DNA of 64,000 bases from Calothrix sp. PCC 7103 (GTDB lineage Bacteria > Cyanobacteriota > Cyanobacteriia > Cyanobacteriales > Nostocaceae). A program made the translations under genes and the position numbers. The DNA lies in assembly GCF_000331305.1 (NCBI RefSeq), contig NZ_KB217472.1:38425-102424 (forward strand), given 5' to 3'. The notes under the pieces were generated by a model, which was given only the letters and a program-made list of their open reading frames with translations, did not search any database and was not told where the DNA came from. This document shows positions 26,589-35,689 of this stretch, piece after piece. Within the stretch, counting starts at the first letter, position 1. Every line of letters begins with the position of its first letter.

Positions 26589-29500
26589 TCAGTGCAAATC
26601 TTTGACTGGTGAACCTTCCACTATTTCCCAAAGTGCATCAACTGCACATCTAATATCTTCTTTATCCTGATTTTCTTCTATCCACTGAGCTAAAGTAGGA
26701 GCAACTGTATCAGACGTTTTACTTAACTGAACTAAGGCTTTAAATACTTCAGAATTAAAATATAAGGCTTCTTCATAAGGATTACCAGGAAAGATGTATG
26801 GTCGAGATGAGTCAAACAAGCTAACATCTTTTAAAGATTTGAGTAGCTCACTCATAACAACATCATGATAAATATTTAACTGACTTAAGGCTTTAGCTGC
26901 ATTCGCACGTACAAATATATTTTCATTATTATGAAGCAACGAAGTTAAAATAGTTATTACATTCTCAGAAGGTTTTCTTAAATACCCTAAAGCTAAAACC
27001 ACATGAAAATATTCATCAGATGATTTACCTTTAAATTCTTCCATAAGTTTAATTTCAATCTCTGAGTAAACATCACTGAATTTACCTAACTCTTTTGCTA
27101 CATATTCATTCACACCGTAATCTTCATACCCCAACCAATTTATTAATTCATTTATTACCGCTTCATAATTAGAATTATTTTCTAGTTTGCTCAATAATAC
27201 ATCTATCTCAGAGTAAACAGACTGCGCTTCTTCTATTTGTTGTTGTTGAAACTTTTCAGAAGCCATATCTTCATAATATTGATCGTAGCCATCAACATTG
27301 AGAACATGGTCTACATAATCATCACGATAGCCAAGCATATTCAAAGCTTCGGCTATTTCTATTTCTCCATGAAAATTTGAGCGAAAATTTTGAATAAAAA
27401 AATCAGAAATATTACTATATTTAAGAGCATTTTTTATAATTTCGATTGCTCGCTTATATGTATGTTCAGTTTTTAGTAACTGTAAAACATCATCAATAGC
27501 TTCTTCGTGCCCTCCCAGTGCTAATCTATATATTAAACCTGCTTTTTGATTATTTTGTGAAGCATATTGATTCAGTATTCGTAGTAATTTATTCTCAAAG
27601 ATAGTCCCACTTAGATTCAATAAAATATCAGAGATATTTTTTCTGGCTTCGCGAGGAATTGGGAAATCATTTGTAGCTCCTAATTTAACAATTTGATTTA
27701 AAATATTTTTTACTAAGTCTATATTTTCCACTCCTTGTTCCCACTGTTTCAGATTTTCAGTTAAACAACGTCCAGCAAATAACAAATCTCTATGTAACCA
27801 TCGTTCATACTCGCTATCATGTTCGAGTATTGCCTGCATTGCCTGTATAGCATCCTTCTGTTTCAATTTAGCCACTAGTAGAAAAATTACTTCATTCCAA
27901 TGTGGTTCATGTAAATGTAATTTGATTGCACTTAATATAGGCTCCAATTTACGTTCTTCTTTAGCTCTATTATAAATATCTTCTGCTGTTAAATATTCCT
28001 GAAAAGTTTTATGTACGAAACCATATAAATTATCACTTTGATTACTGATTAAACCAGCACGGTCACCTACTATTTTATCTAAAAATCGCTTTGCCTCTGC
28101 TTCTGCTCTATGGTATTTTATTTCTGTTATATCTTGAATATACTCACATAATTTTTCCAGTAGTGTATCTCGTTCAATTAATATTCCTCCTTCTTGTTCA
28201 TCTAATCCACCTTGAGTATGTACCCAGTACGCTAAACGTGCCATTAGCCAGCGTAAATCATCTACTACCAAATATTGTAAAATTTCATGATTCCTTATTT
28301 CTTTATGTTTATCCCAGGAATCCAACAGTGTATTAATCGCACAATCATAAAGCTCATTACGTCTTTTCGGTAACTGCTTTTGTTCGCGATGGAGTAACAA
28401 TATTATTGTTAATAGTAAAGGATTACTAGCAAGTTGCTCAAGCCTAGGATTATCAAATATAGCTTGTCTAAGATTATTTTGATGAACTGTTGCTTGTGAC
28501 TTATCAGAGAAAATACTTTCATACCAACGAATAATAAAGACAATTATTTCATCCTTTTGGAAAGGTTGAATGTGGTAATGAGGAAACTCATTAGTAGAAA
28601 AGTAACGACCTGGATTACCTATAGGACGAGAAGTAATAATAACTCGATTTTGAGGATAAGTATCTAAAAATAATTTTATTTGCTCAATAATTTTTGCTTG
28701 TTTCTCTGTCCCTACTTCATCTAACCCATCAAAAAAAATTATCCCTCTTCCTTCCCTGAGCCAATTCTCAAAAAACTCATTTGAATTAGGTAAATCAGCA
28801 CAATACCTATATCGAGCAAAATCAAGAATACTAATATTTGAATGGAGAGCTAATTCTCGAATGCGAATTACAATTGGTAGCCAATCTATTTCATTTGAAA
28901 GTCCAATATTAATAGGTTCAAATTTCCCATCAATCCAATTTATAGTTTCCAAAAAATCATCACTATCATTAGATAATTCGGTTTGTTCTTCTATCTTTTT
29001 AACATCAGCTACTTCATTTAATTTGTTTCCGCATAAGGAAAGTACAAAGTAACTGATTAAAGCAGTTTTCCCTGACCCTGGTACACCTAGTATTAACGCT
29101 GTCTTTGATTGTTGTTCTTTAAATAATTTTGTTGCTAAAATTGTCCTCTGCTTTCTTTCTTCCTGTTGAGTTTTCTTGTTTTCATTTTTCTTTAACTTTT
29201 GATAAAAATCATCTAAAATTTCCTCTTTCAAGTTTGGAGCGACAAAAATATTTGCGAGTTTTCCAGATTGATGGGTATTCTCACCTTCCACATCAATACC
29301 AGCAAGATTTACATGATTGAAAATATGCGTGAGCTTCTTTAAATAGTTTTTCTTCGCTTCTGCCAGAGAAACGTAATTTTTATTTTTATAAACTTCTTCC
29401 CACCCTGGATAATATTTTCTTAGTAAATCATAGTTACTAGGATTTGTTAATTCCTTACATATGTCTTCCCAAAAAACTATATCAACAAGAAACTTATTTT

Positions 29501-29861
29501 CTGATTGAGTTTTATTGTTAAGCTCTCGAACATAATCTTGAAGCTTTGTATCTCTTGATTCTGTTGTTGCAATAATATATTCTTCAATCTCAGATGTAAA
29601 CGACTGAGTTTTTTTGATTTCTTCCTCTATATCTTTAGTGGTAAGTTTACCATTCTTATAACGCTTGCATTGAATTGCTATATAACAATTAGAATCAGAA
29701 GGCTTACCATAAATATCAATACCATGTTGCTGTTGCCCACTTCTACCGTATCTTTTCACATGTGAACCTTGCCATTTCTTTGTGTAAATTTCCCATACAA
29801 TATCCTCAAATTCATTCCAATCTTTTGGGATAGGTAATTCGCTCGTAGCTGGACTAGGCAT
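26589..29861 (-). CDS. nuclease-NACHT-repeat defence protein
   Basis: In this 1090-residue protein, residues 15-150 are a PD-(D/E)xK (Mrr-like restriction endonuclease) domain with GQQQHGIDIYG (D49) and AIQCKRY (Q64, K66). About 255-550 is a NACHT NTPase with P-loop GVPGSGKTA (about 257-265), Walker B IIFFDGLDEVG (about 372-382) and RVIITSRPIG. About 620-1085 is a helical HEAT-like repeat sensor region (ANAAKALSQLNIYHDV type). This is the architecture of bacterial NACHT/STAND antiphage proteins: a repeat sensor, NTP-driven oligomerisation and nuclease effector. No GGCGCC occurs in its 3.3 kb, unlike neighbouring DNA, which suggests recent transfer. It stands alone, with no partner gene. Confidence 0.85.
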   Translation of the reverse strand: MPSPATSELPIPKDWNEFEDIVWEIYTKKWQGSHVKRYGRSGQQQHGIDIYGKPSDSNCYIAIQCKRYKNGKLTTKDIEEEIKKTQSFTSEIEEYIIATTESRDTKLQDYVRELNNKTQSENKFLVDIVFWEDICKELTNPSNYDLLRKYYPGWEEVYKNKNYVSLAEAKKNYLKKLTHIFNHVNLAGIDVEGENTHQSGKLANIFVAPNLKEEILDDFYQKLKKNENKKTQQEERKQRTILATKLFKEQQSKTALILGVPGSGKTALISYFVLSLCGNKLNEVADVKKIEEQTELSNDSDDFLETINWIDGKFEPINIGLSNEIDWLPIVIRIRELALHSNISILDFARYRYCADLPNSNEFFENWLREGRGIIFFDGLDEVGTEKQAKIIEQIKLFLDTYPQNRVIITSRPIGNPGRYFSTNEFPHYHIQPFQKDEIIVFIIRWYESIFSDKSQATVHQNNLRQAIFDNPRLEQLASNPLLLTIILLLHREQKQLPKRRNELYDCAINTLLDSWDKHKEIRNHEILQYLVVDDLRWLMARLAYWVHTQGGLDEQEGGILIERDTLLEKLCEYIQDITEIKYHRAEAEAKRFLDKIVGDRAGLISNQSDNLYGFVHKTFQEYLTAEDIYNRAKEERKLEPILSAIKLHLHEPHWNEVIFLLVAKLKQKDAIQAMQAILEHDSEYERWLHRDLLFAGRCLTENLKQWEQGVENIDLVKNILNQIVKLGATNDFPIPREARKNISDILLNLSGTIFENKLLRILNQYASQNNQKAGLIYRLALGGHEEAIDDVLQLLKTEHTYKRAIEIIKNALKYSNISDFFIQNFRSNFHGEIEIAEALNMLGYRDDYVDHVLNVDGYDQYYEDMASEKFQQQQIEEAQSVYSEIDVLLSKLENNSNYEAVINELINWLGYEDYGVNEYVAKELGKFSDVYSEIEIKLMEEFKGKSSDEYFHVVLALGYLRKPSENVITILTSLLHNNENIFVRANAAKALSQLNIYHDVVMSELLKSLKDVSLFDSSRPYIFPGNPYEEALYFNSEVFKALVQLSKTSDTVAPTLAQWIEENQDKEDIRCAVDALWEIVEGSPVKDLH

Positions 29862-30404
29862 AATTAATTACACGAATAATTAAGTGTGGATAAGCGAGAA
29901 GTAAACAACTTGAAACCTGCTTGAACAATGACGGCGCCTCATAACTCATACAGAGCAAACTCTTCGCAACACCCTCATAGTATAAAATATTTACAAGCAC
30001 AGCAACCCCCAGCCAATCGCTAAGTATCATCTTTACCAACGCAGTCACAAAGTTTACGGTGCCCATCTATATCTATACTGGCATCTTGCAAATCTACGTA
30101 TTGATTCTTAATTTTCAATCAATGTGTTATTAATATTACTTAAATACGCAGTCCATTTTAATGGACTTAAGCTATGAGCCTACGGGTTTTAACCCTAGGC
30201 GGGTATGAGCGTAGTTACAGATTTGGCAATTAATGTTACATGCAAAGATGTAGGTGCAAGATATATATCTATATATATAGTCGCTTATCAACGGCATCAA
30301 ACGCAGGCGCCCACTCTCTACACGCTCATAAACTGTCCAACCATTCAACAGCACAGTAACATGTAATATTGTTTAATCAGCAACATGTCATTAAAAAGTA
30401 AAAG
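29862..30404. other. intergenic, no gene seen
   Basis: About 540 bp of AT-rich sequence upstream of the NACHT gene and of the 30405 pair. It contains two GGCGCC words and an ATATATCTATATATATAG tract; nothing else could be supported. Confidence 0.5.
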
Positions 30405-30947
30405 ATGTCATCACCCTTGCTACCAATAAATAACATGGATGCCCGCCATAGAGGATTGTTACCCTCAACGGCTGCCAACTATTTGGATGCAGCACGGGTA
30501 TGCTTAGATAGACATCATACTCCGCCACAAGAATTTACCCTCATAGATGATAATAATGAATCTAAAGCTCTCGTTGATTGGAAAGTAACTTCGCAGCGGG
30601 ATAAAAACGCTTGGGCGAACCAAGATGATGCAACTCGTGACGGAGCTTATGCTTTCGCACTCGCAACAACAGAACTACTGCGAGGATTAGTAGCAGTAAG
30701 AAGGGCAGAAACACGCACAGGCGCCGACTATTATATTGCACCGCTTGGTCAGGAAGTTGAAGACCTAGAAGGATGTTTTCGGCTTGAAGTGTCTGGCACA
30801 AACCTAGGCGTATCAGAAATTAAACGACGTTTACGAGAAAAAGTAGACCAAGCATTACAAGGAGACAGCAACTTGCCAGCCTTAGCCTGTGTAGTTGGAT
30901 TCCGCGCTAAATTAATAATGATACAAACGGTAGAATCTGAGTTATGA
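30405..30947 (+). CDS. hypothetical protein, gene pair part 1
   Basis: 180 residues. Not recognised as a named domain. Opening MDARHRGLLPSTAANYLDAA and VCLDRHH, middle DATRDGAYAFALATTELLRG, then RTGADYYIAPLG. These look like a conserved helical protein with a short beta part. It overlaps the next gene by four bases (ATGA), so the two are translationally coupled. The tight coupling and position next to defence genes make a two-gene accessory module plausible. Confidence 0.65.
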   Translation: MSSPLLPINNMDARHRGLLPSTAANYLDAARVCLDRHHTPPQEFTLIDDNNESKALVDWKVTSQRDKNAWANQDDATRDGAYAFALATTELLRGLVAVRRAETRTGADYYIAPLGQEVEDLEGCFRLEVSGTNLGVSEIKRRLREKVDQALQGDSNLPALACVVGFRAKLIMIQTVESEL

Positions 30948-31312
30948 GTTGGATATTACATCATTCTCAAAGTGAGCAGTATGCAAAATTAGCTGAGGAA
31001 GCCAAGAGAGAGCATAATAACGCTCGTGCTATAGAACTTTATCGACTTGCAGCCGAAGCAGAAATTTTAGCGCTCAAAGCTTTAGAACCAACTAAAACAA
31101 GAACAATTGGTATAACAGCAGTCAGTGCAGCCTCTCTATTATACAAAGCGCAAGAATTTCGTTCTTCCGAGCAACTAGCTTACCAATGGTTAATAACCGA
31201 CTTACTTCCTACTTTTGCTGTCCGTCAACTACAGGAATTACTGCAAGCAATTTGGAGTGAGAGAGAATTAGTGCAAAAAAGAAGCTCGAAAAATAACGTA
31301 AAAACAACCTAG
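30944..31312 (+). CDS. hypothetical TPR-like protein, gene pair part 2
   Basis: 122 residues, largely helical, TPR-like (EQYAKLAEEAKREHNNARAI, ELYRLAAEAE; later EFRSSEQLAYQWL). It overlaps the upstream gene by ATGA. Likely partner protein; function unknown. Confidence 0.65.
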   Translation: MSWILHHSQSEQYAKLAEEAKREHNNARAIELYRLAAEAEILALKALEPTKTRTIGITAVSAASLLYKAQEFRSSEQLAYQWLITDLLPTFAVRQLQELLQAIWSERELVQKRSSKNNVKTT

Positions 31313-31377
31313 ATTTCTCTAATTTACTAAAACATAACTATCATCACATCCAACACTCGCAGGCGCCCAAAATCTCA

Positions 31378-31746
31378 TCAACTTCCACCATCCCCAAGCG
31401 TCAACACACCTAAAGCCATATCTACAACCAAACGTCGGGTTTTCAACCACTTCAAACCAAATAAAACTTCCGTTAACCCTTCACCAACATGAACTAAAAT
31501 ATCAAACTCGCTGCCATCAAGACGTACCTTACCTGCATAGATATCAAAATCGCTTATTCCCCTGGCAGTTTTTTGCACAATTGTCCGCAAATAAATCCAA
31601 TCAAGACCTTCTAAATCTTGTTCGTCAATCGCCAACCACCCGGAGAACCCGGTATCAAGCAAAACATCCGTAGGTAACTCTAACCCATCCGACGTAATTA
31701 AAGATAGCTCAAAAATTAACGTATCATCATCACACTTCCCGCCCAT
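31378..31746 (-). CDS. clan AA aspartic protease-like protein
   Basis: 122 residues with the retropepsin-like active-site motif VLLDTGFSGWLAI (DTG-type triplet) and the second hydrophobic-Gly motif VLFGLKWLKTRRLVVD. Small single-domain proteases of this kind would act as dimers. It is four bases downstream of 31750-32070, forming a two-gene cassette of a type repeatedly seen in cyanobacteria. Substrate unknown. Confidence 0.8.
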   Translation of the reverse strand: MGGKCDDDTLIFELSLITSDGLELPTDVLLDTGFSGWLAIDEQDLEGLDWIYLRTIVQKTARGISDFDIYAGKVRLDGSEFDILVHVGEGLTEVLFGLKWLKTRRLVVDMALGVLTLGDGGS

Positions 31747-31749
31747 TAA

Positions 31750-32070
31750 TCATATAGTCCCAGAAGCACCCGTCTCATTAATACGGAACAAAAACAATCG
31801 TACAGTACCAGGGTGCATAACGCGCGCAATTTGCATAACAGCTTCTTCATCTTGGTCAACAAAATAGTCCCCACTATCTGGTTCAACCACCATATACCAG
31901 CCATAATGCGTATCTATATATTCCCGCTTAACACTATCAAAAATCTCTTTGCTACGTCGATAAAAATCCTCACGTTCAGCTCGCCGTTTAGCAAACTGTT
32001 CCTCAGTCCATTGAATCTCAGGGAAAATGCGTCCCCGACGCACGGTACGAGTAGTTTTAGTCTCCGTCAT
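31750..32070 (-). CDS. conserved partner of aspartic protease
   Basis: 106-residue acidic protein (IQWTEEQFAKRRAEREDFYR, then GWYMVVEPDSGDYFVDQDEE). The phrase IEPDSGDYFID-like is typical of small cyanobacterial proteins encoded next to a clan AA protease. It may be a toxin-antitoxin-like partner or an adaptor; not known. Confidence 0.7.
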   Translation of the reverse strand: MTETKTTRTVRRGRIFPEIQWTEEQFAKRRAEREDFYRRSKEIFDSVKREYIDTHYGWYMVVEPDSGDYFVDQDEEAVMQIARVMHPGTVRLFLFRINETGASGTI

Positions 32071-32279
32071 GGTTAGCCATTATCCCACTATATGCAACAC
32101 TTACATTCTCCCTTATTTGTAGCAAAGCACAAAGGGTATAGTACATAAAATTCATATCCCGCACCCATAACCACCTCAAGCTTAAATAAAAAGATGTTAT
32201 TACCCTACTGACACTGCCCTTAATACCTCGAAACGAGAATATACTATATAAAGTACTACTGTAAAGCAGCTATCATAGA

Positions 32280-32897
32280 ATGACTCAAGCATTATTTAAG
32301 CCAATAACAGTACAAGATTTTTTGGAATGGATACCAGAAAATTCAGGAAAGCGTTACGAATTACATAATGGGGCAATAGTAGAAATGTCGCAACCAGTAG
32401 GGGAGCATGAAGAAGTTACGGGATTTTTAAATACTCAATTAGTCGTAGAATTCACACGACTAAAGCTACCCTTCTTCATTCCCAAAACTGCACTAGTACA
32501 ATCTGCAACCAGCGCATCTGCTTACTCTCCAGACATATTAGTACTCAATAAACCCGCTCTAAAGTCAGAAGAACTTTGGGCAAAGTACTCCACAGTTGAG
32601 CATGGTGCCTCTATTCCCTTAGTAGTTGAAGTAGTCAGTACAAATTGGCGCGATGATTACTACAAAAAACAGGGTGAATACGAAGAAATAAAAATACCCG
32701 AATATTGGATTGTAGATTATCTGGGATTAGGCGGTATGAAATATATAGGCGACCCCAAACAACCAACTTTATCAATTTGTAACCTAGTCAATGAAGAATA
32801 CCAGGTTACTCAATTTAGGGGAGATGACCGCATTGTTTCCATTGCATTCCCAGAATTAAATTTAACCGCACAACAAATTTTTCAAGCTTCTTTATAA
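32280..32897 (+). CDS. Uma2-family endonuclease
   Basis: 205 residues of the Uma2 (DUF820) PD-(D/E)xK family: FLEWIPENSGKRYELHNGAI, SAYSPDILVLNKPAL, PLVVEVVSTNWRDDYYKKQG (the core D...E-x-V motif), EYEEIKIPEYWIVDY. These nucleases are extremely abundant in cyanobacteria; biological role is uncertain. Full length. Confidence 0.9.
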   Translation: MTQALFKPITVQDFLEWIPENSGKRYELHNGAIVEMSQPVGEHEEVTGFLNTQLVVEFTRLKLPFFIPKTALVQSATSASAYSPDILVLNKPALKSEELWAKYSTVEHGASIPLVVEVVSTNWRDDYYKKQGEYEEIKIPEYWIVDYLGLGGMKYIGDPKQPTLSICNLVNEEYQVTQFRGDDRIVSIAFPELNLTAQQIFQASL

Positions 32898-33037
32898 CAA
32901 GACGTGAGCGTAAATAACATCACATCCAACACTCGCAGGCGCCCGACTCGACAAATTTTGGATGCCTGTAATAATTTGAATAACCTTGAAATTGATGGAC
33001 GATTAGGTTATTTAATGCAGTAGCGCATGGAAAGTAG

Positions 33038-33229
33038 TTAGTGTGCTGACTCCGCTTGTATTCTTTTCTGGAACTCAATCACAGCTTGTTCCTCTGTACT
33101 AACTACAACACCCGGCTTTGCTCTGATAATAGTAAGGAAGTATTGAAAAGCCTCTTCATCTTCAGGATGTTGTTTGACATATTCTCTCAATTCTTTTCCC
33201 GTTAATTGTTCATAGTTAGTGTTACTCAT
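33038..33229 (-). CDS. DUF6887-like small protein
   Basis: 63 residues; TGKELREYVKQHPEDEEAFQ is the family signature, shared with the protein at 57159-57368 (TRPELRQYILEHREDDEA). It overlaps the upstream DUF6888-like gene by ATGA; the pair is a common cyanobacterial two-gene unit that looks like a toxin-antitoxin module. Confidence 0.75.
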   Translation of the reverse strand: MSNTNYEQLTGKELREYVKQHPEDEEAFQYFLTIIRAKPGVVVSTEEQAVIEFQKRIQAESAH

Positions 33230-33399
33230 CTGATTAATTCCTCGCCATTACTTAAAATTTCTACTTCGATTGTTTCACCTATTAAAACAACTATCCTTTG
33301 TGTACGAGTATCATACCTTGTTAATTCAATTGTCCTTAATAGATTACTTGCCCGTACACATATACGGAAAAAGGTTTTTAGCTGTTCTGTGGTAGGCAC
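33226..33399 (-). CDS. DUF6888-like small protein
   Basis: 57 residues from a GTG start: PTTEQLKTFFRICVRASNLL, YDTRTQRIVVLIGETIEVEI. Equivalent to the protein at 57365-57538. Start taken as GTG because the first aligned residue after Met is the P of PTxEQLK in both copies. It overlaps the downstream DUF6887-like gene by four bases. Confidence 0.75.
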   Translation of the reverse strand: MPTTEQLKTFFRICVRASNLLRTIELTRYDTRTQRIVVLIGETIEVEILSNGEELIR

Positions 33400-33491
33400 T
33401 AGTTTTTAATTTTCCTCCCTATTACCTCTATCACACCCTAATTTACCCTAAACGTTCCGTACTTTGTTCTATTACGAACTTTTAGAGATTG

Positions 33492-33671
33492 TCACTCTTC
33501 AAAATTTGTATAATCAATCACATTTCTGCCTACATCAAAAGAGCCGCTTTTCACAGTTCCTGCTCCCATGAGATATTCAGCTTCCAATTCTTCAGCACGA
33601 GCCAATATCCGTTGCTTGCGTTCCAGAGGCAACTTATCCCATATACCTTGCAAAATTTTACCTTTAGTCAT
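33492..33671 (-). CDS. truncated relative of XRE antitoxin
   Basis: 59 residues. The first 33 (MTKGKILQGIWDKLPLERKQ, RILARAEELEAEY) match the first 33 of the XRE antitoxin at 34886-35233 almost exactly; the HTH part is missing and replaced by an unrelated tail (MGAGTVKSGSFDVG). Probably a deletion remnant. It starts one base into the stop of the upstream gene (TAATG). Confidence 0.55.
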   Translation of the reverse strand: MTKGKILQGIWDKLPLERKQRILARAEELEAEYLMGAGTVKSGSFDVGRNVIDYTNFEE

Positions 33672-34069
33672 TATTCTTCCTCCTCCAAAATTCTTGTAAC
33701 AACTTGTTGAGTATTCAAATCAGCAGACCTCAACATATCCTGATATAAAAAGCGACTAGGTTCATCATTAAAAATTCGGTAATGTATAATCTCCGTCCAT
33801 CCCGGAGCTTCGTAAGCTAGCTTTTGAACAACATTAAGAAGTGCTTGAAGCTGCTCCTTGACATCAAAAGACTCTAAAAAGTGGACAACACCCCACATTA
33901 CATTTTCATGTTCACAATTATCATCTAAAACTAAATAAAGTTCCTCTAAATCCACATCAACCGTATTTTGAGCCAATTCAGCTAAAGCATTATCAAAATT
34001 TAAAACCTCATCTCTTGAACGCATCAACTTCGAGGCTTTCAAAGTAGATATCAAAATATCATCGCTCAT
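33671..34069 (-). CDS. Imm30-like helical protein (tentative)
   Basis: 132 residues: LDLEELYLVLDD-type segment, then NVMWGVVHFLESFDVKEQL, PGWTEIIHYRIFNDEPSRFL. The pattern of a conserved HYRILN-type motif recalls Imm30-class immunity proteins, which are found as orphans in many genomes. No cognate toxin is adjacent. Confidence 0.55.
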   Translation of the reverse strand: MSDDILISTLKASKLMRSRDEVLNFDNALAELAQNTVDVDLEELYLVLDDNCEHENVMWGVVHFLESFDVKEQLQALLNVVQKLAYEAPGWTEIIHYRIFNDEPSRFLYQDMLRSADLNTQQVVTRILEEEE

Positions 34070-34132
34070 ATTTCAAACCTCTACTTATTAAAAATAAGGC
34101 GCCTCTACAAAAACCTTACAACTCGTACATAT

Positions 34133-34369
34133 TTACTGTCCACGTCCTGGTTTACAATCAGCAAAACCCAACGCCTCCGTATCAAGAAAGCTAGCAATTG
34201 CCATCTCAATAACAGCCTCAACAGGATACTCAATTTCAGAAGCGCGCGCAATTATTGCATCTCGAATACGTTCAGGCAAGCGTTCCAAGATAACCTCGGC
34301 ATCAGTTTTATCAAGTTGCTCTTTTAATTTTGCTTGCATAACCTTACTGTTCACTTGGGATTTGGACAT
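34133..34369 (-). CDS. small protein upstream-overlapped by GIY-YIG gene
   Basis: 78 residues, helical, ERIRDAIIARASEIEYPVEAVIEMAIASFL-like (segment read in parts: PERIRDAIIARASEIEYPVE; AVIEMAIASFL), resembling a ribbon-helix-helix/antitoxin-type or small regulatory protein. Its start lies within the 3' end of the GIY-YIG gene (overlap of 26 bp), so the two are probably co-translated. Confidence 0.6.
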   Translation of the reverse strand: MSKSQVNSKVMQAKLKEQLDKTDAEVILERLPERIRDAIIARASEIEYPVEAVIEMAIASFLDTEALGFADCKPGRGQ

Positions 34370-34724
34370 TATAAGGAGGTTCAGTAGCCCTCAAGATAAT
34401 GGCTTCTAGTTCCAATAGTAGCGCAGGGTTTCCCCAGTAAGAAATAGTCTGCACAGCAATACGCACCTCATCGTCGCTATATTTATCAAGCCATACCCAC
34501 AAAAAAGCCTTATGTCCACCAGTAAAACGACCCCGCAGACTCTTAGTTTTACCAATATAAAGCAGCCCATCAGTTTTGTGCCTAATTGCATAAATACCAG
34601 GTCGAGCAGGAAGGTTGCCAAACTCTCGGCTCAAAGGTAAGCATTGCTCAAAGGGAGTAAAAGCAATTGTATCCAGAACTTGCCTCGCCTGGGCTTGTAA
34701 TTCAGAATCATTCGTTGGCATCAC
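34344..34724 (-). CDS. GIY-YIG nuclease-family protein
   Basis: 126 residues with the GIY-YIG core PARPGIYAIRHKTDGLLYIG followed by KTKSLRGRF (conserved Tyr, Arg) and a later conserved ELEAIILRATEPPYN (metal-binding Glu). Single-domain proteins of this kind are common in cyanobacteria; DNA target unknown. Confidence 0.8.
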   Translation of the reverse strand: MMPTNDSELQAQARQVLDTIAFTPFEQCLPLSREFGNLPARPGIYAIRHKTDGLLYIGKTKSLRGRFTGGHKAFLWVWLDKYSDDEVRIAVQTISYWGNPALLLELEAIILRATEPPYNVQIPSEQ

Positions 34725-34772
34725 CCACTACAAAACACTAATTGCACAGAAATTATGTTCCCATATTCCGTC

Positions 34773-34800
34773 GTAGAGACGTTACGTGTTTAGTCTCTAC
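34773..34800. repeat. GTAGAGAC inverted repeat
   Basis: Arms GTAGAGAC (34773-34780) and GTCTCTAC (34793-34800) around 12 bases, between the HigA-like stop and the GIY-YIG start. Same arms as the palindrome at 42696-42723. May act as a terminator. Confidence 0.45.
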
Positions 34801-34885
34801 CAATTCAATAAATACCCAAATTTCTCTTGTGGTATCTTGTGGGGTGTAAGTCCCAGAGGCACCTCTAAAATAACCATACAACCCG

Positions 34886-35233
34886 TTATATTGTACTATC
34901 CACATCCTCACTTACAAGTTCACTTAACGTCTTTAAGCGAACAGGTGGCTGATTAGGAAGCTCAACCAAAATAGTTAAATTACCACCTATAGCATCAATA
35001 TAGTTCCTCAAAGTAGACAGCAACATATCAGACTCTCTTTCCAGACGTGACACGTTAGATTGTGGCATTTGCAAACTTCGTGAAACTTCCGCCTGCGTTA
35101 GCCCTACAGCTTTTCGCAACTCCTGCAAAGTGATATATTCAGCTTCTAATTCTTTAGCACGAGCCAGTATCCGTTGCTTGCGCTCTTCTGGCAACTTATC
35201 CCATATACTTTGTAAATTTTTCCCTTTAGTCAT
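34886..35233 (-). CDS. XRE-family antitoxin (HigA-like)
   Basis: 115 residues with an XRE HTH (LRKAVGLTQAEVSRSLQMPQ, SNVSRLE) and a C-terminal region typical of antitoxins encoded after RelE/Gp49-type toxins. It overlaps the upstream toxin gene by ATGA, the standard toxin-first layout. Likely represses the pair's promoter and neutralises the toxin. Confidence 0.85.
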   Translation of the reverse strand: MTKGKNLQSIWDKLPEERKQRILARAKELEAEYITLQELRKAVGLTQAEVSRSLQMPQSNVSRLERESDMLLSTLRNYIDAIGGNLTILVELPNQPPVRLKTLSELVSEDVDSTI

Positions 35234-35616
35234 TGGTTCTCCTCCTCCTCTTCCTTTTCTTTCTGCTTCTTCAACTGAGTCAAATGGTCGTCAAAGCGTT
35301 CATCCGCTTTTTTAATAAGCTGCTTATAAAACTGTTTCTCACTTATCCCAGATTTATCCCCAGCAACAAGTAGAATTGCTTGACGTTGCGGGTCAAAAGC
35401 AAATGCAACTCGCCACACACCGTCCGAAGCTTTAAACCGTAACTCTTTCATATTTGTATGCTTAGAACCATTGAGAGTGTCCACATGAGGTCTATTTAAC
35501 AGTGGTCCATACTTTTCCAGCATCGCCACCTCTGCTAATAAAGCATCTTGCACCGCCTCGGAAAATTCCAAAAACTCCTGTGCAAACGAAGCATACAATT
35601 CAACATTCCAACACAT
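35230..35616 (-). CDS. RelE/HigB-like toxin (phage Gp49-like)
   Basis: 128 residues: FLEFSEAVQDALLAEVAMLE, HVDTLNGSKHTNMKELRFKA, WRVAFAFDPQRQAILLVAGD are family signatures of Gp49-like HigB toxins, mRNA-cleaving in better known relatives. The tail is very charged (KKQKEKEEEEENQ). Intact and paired with the XRE antitoxin. Confidence 0.85.
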   Translation of the reverse strand: MCWNVELYASFAQEFLEFSEAVQDALLAEVAMLEKYGPLLNRPHVDTLNGSKHTNMKELRFKASDGVWRVAFAFDPQRQAILLVAGDKSGISEKQFYKQLIKKADERFDDHLTQLKKQKEKEEEEENQ

Positions 35617-35689
35617 ACTAATACATTATCATTCATGATATATATCGTCAATGATATTATTTTTTGTGCTTTTTATATAGAGATGGCGC

